Positions 4,710-5,393 of a stretch of 5,393 nucleotides of DNA are shown piece by piece. The stretch covers positions 1-5,393 of the forward strand of contig JBDTCS010000119.1 of assembly GCA_039923455.1 (NCBI GenBank), written 5' to 3'. The notes beneath the pieces are model-generated. The model saw only the letters and a program-made list of their open reading frames with translations, did not search any database and was not told the DNA's origin. The position numbers and the translations under genes were made by a program. Position 1 is the stretch's first letter. Every line of letters begins with the position of its first letter. Source of the DNA: JBDTCS01 sp039923455. GTDB lineage: Bacteria; Bacteroidota; Ignavibacteria; Palsa-1295.

Positions 4710-4760
4710 AGGGCTTCGGGAGTAGAACGACTCATCCCGGTACATGTCGCCGACTCCACT

Positions 4761-4784
4761 GCGCAGGCTAAAGCCCGCGGCTAC
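4761..4784 (+). repeat. REP-like palindromic repeat, copy 1
   Basis: A 24-bp unit beginning GCGCAGGCTAAAGCC and ending CGCGGCTAC. It is identical to copy 3 at 4924-4947. The core CGCAGGCT-AA-AGCCCGCG is a near-palindrome with one mismatched pair. Confidence 0.85.
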
Positions 4785-4847
4785 CTGGATTGGGGCTTTC
4801 ATCATTAAGGCAACTCTGCGAAAATTCCGAAGGTTGGTATCCTGCCG

Positions 4848-4871
4848 GTAGGCGCAGGCTTTAGCCTGCGG
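4848..4871 (-). repeat. REP-like palindromic repeat, copy 2 (inverted)
   Basis: This is the reverse orientation of the same unit with three differences. Its core at 4853-4870 is a perfect palindrome, CGCAGGCT-TT-AGCCTGCG. It lies 63 bp from copy 1 and 52 bp from copy 3, giving a + / - / + array. Confidence 0.8.
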
Positions 4872-4923
4872 AGCTGTCGGTTGCAGAATGTTTGATCGTG
4901 GCGAGAGTGTGCCCATCCCGACC

Positions 4924-4947
4924 GCGCAGGCTAAAGCCCGCGGCTAC
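4924..4947 (+). repeat. REP-like palindromic repeat, copy 3
   Basis: Identical over 24 bp to copy 1 and in the same direction; the flanks differ (copy 1 is followed by CTGGATTGG, copy 3 by CCCTGATTC), so the repeated block is just the unit itself. Confidence 0.85.
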
Positions 4948-4964
4948 CCCTGATTCAATTCGTA

Positions 4965-5001
4965 TTTTAGCGACGAGAACCTTATACACCAGCCGCTAAA
5001 A
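4965..5001. promoter_or_regulatory. Inverted repeat before the restriction-modification gene (possible operator)
   Basis: Perfect 8-bp arms TTTTAGCG (4965-4972) and CGCTAAAA (4994-5001) flank 21 bp, i.e. half-sites about 29 bp apart centre to centre. The second arm ends 8 bp before the ATG at 5010, and TTATAC at 4982-4987 between the arms could be a -10 box, so a bound protein or an RNA hairpin here would affect expression. Restriction-modification genes are often tightly controlled, but no controller gene is in view. Confidence 0.4.
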
Positions 5002-5009
5002 CATCGAGA

Positions 5010-5393
5010 ATGTCATTCGATACCGCATTCACTAAAGTCTCCGAATTAGTCGAGCTATTTCGGGAGAATGAGGCACACTATCTCGAATCCAAATATCAGG
5101 AGTCCGAAGCGCGCAAGGATTTTATCGATAAATTTTGGATCGCACTCGGCTGGGATGTTCATCACGACACACAGACCAATCCTCGCGAGCAGGAAGTAAA
5201 GATCGAGAAAAACTCTGACTCATTCTCAAGTCGCAAAGCCGACTACGCTTTTTATCTCGCTCCGAATTACAGCCGACCACAATTTCTGGTCGAAGCCAAG
5301 AAACCATCAGCGCCGCTTGCTGATCAAGCCAATTATTTCCAGACTACACGATACGGTTACAATACCAGCACGACCGTCGCAGTGCTCACGAGT
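5010..5393 (+). CDS. Type IIG-like restriction-modification enzyme, N-terminal nuclease part (3' end outside window)
   Basis: The frame is open from the ATG at 5010 to the window end (128 residues); a stop at 4968-4970 and no other start between fix the beginning. The part seen matches the N-terminal nuclease domain of Eco57I-like type IIG enzymes and relatives (also akin to HsdR N-termini): FRENEAHYLESKYQESEARK at 17-36, the typical DFIDKFWIALGWDV at 37-50, and the PD-(D/E)XK core D78 (ADYAF), then E95-A-K97 (FLVEAKKP). After this comes FQTTRYGYNT and AVLTS, where the family has a Q-x-RRY and 'LT-F-E' region. Such enzymes usually continue for 800 or more residues with an adenine methylase (NPPY) and a target-recognition domain, and cut unmodified foreign DNA while methylating the host's. 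No strong Shine-Dalgarno is present. A solitary nuclease-fold protein or an HsdR subunit cannot be excluded without the rest. Confidence 0.85.
   Translation, partial: MSFDTAFTKVSELVELFRENEAHYLESKYQESEARKDFIDKFWIALGWDVHHDTQTNPREQEVKIEKNSDSFSSRKADYAFYLAPNYSRPQFLVEAKKPSAPLADQANYFQTTRYGYNTSTTVAVLTS

Larger units (their letters stand above)
4611..5009. other. 399-bp gap without a gene, carrying a terminator and REP-like repeats
   Basis: After the 102-residue gene the sequence holds a probable terminator (4662-4709), three palindromic repeat units (4761-4784, 4848-4871, 4924-4947) and an inverted repeat before the next gene (4965-5001). A minus-strand open frame at 4587-4916 crosses the repeats and is not believed to be a gene. 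Confidence 0.75.

Noticed and set aside
4587..4916. Minus-strand open frame of 109 residues across the REP-like repeats
   Set aside because: It overlaps the end of the 102-residue gene, runs through two palindromic repeat units and the terminator, and its translation (AAGFSLRSG-type) looks like the repeat read in frame rather than a protein family.
4761..4947. CRISPR array
   Set aside because: Only three units are present, the middle one is inverted, the spacings are unequal (63 and 52 bp), and no cas gene is in view.

Overview
The window reads as a chromosomal piece of a Bacteroidota/Chlorobiota-type bacterium (FCB group). The basis is a secreted protein with the C-terminal sorting domain typical of type IX secretion (NYPNPFNP motif), at least one promoter-like match to the Bacteroidota consensus TTTG-N19-TAnnTTTG, and mostly weak Shine-Dalgarno sequences. 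Ignavibacteria- or Kapabacteria-like lineages fit best, but that is an inference from protein style only.

Layout. Bases 1-1728 (+) are the 3' part of a large surface or secreted protein built from Ig-like ASH/choice-of-anchor-D repeats and ending in a type IX sorting domain. A strong terminator follows. The gap to the next, convergent gene (1729-1919) also holds a perfect Bacteroidota-type promoter match and a bidirectional terminator, which together could define a roughly 70-nt RNA. Bases 1920-3793 (-) carry an information-processing cluster read leftwards: tRNA-Gly(TCC), a small zinc-ribbon protein, rpmG (L33), a terminator, tRNA-Trp(CCA), secE, nusG, a terminator. It resembles the widespread tRNA-tuf-rpmG-trnW-secE-nusG-rplK arrangement, but tuf is missing (a zinc-ribbon gene sits between tRNA-Gly and rpmG) and rplK does not follow nusG.

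Bases 3794-4301 form a divergent, AT-rich gap with several inverted repeats. Within 56 bp there is one perfect and two near-perfect DnaA boxes; a promoter-like element overlaps them. Two adjacent hairpins follow in what would be the leader of the next gene. The region could be a replication origin, a DnaA-controlled promoter or a structured leader. This is the most intriguing part of the window.

Bases 4302-4610 (+) encode an unrecognised 102-residue protein, followed by a probable terminator. Bases 4611-5009 contain no convincing gene; they hold three copies of a 24-bp REP-like palindromic repeat and an inverted repeat just before the next gene. From 5010 to the window end (+) is the start of a restriction-modification protein whose N-terminal PD-(D/E)XK nuclease domain resembles type IIG (Eco57I-like) enzymes. 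So housekeeping genes lie on the left of the AT-rich gap and an accessory, defence-type locus with repeats on the right.
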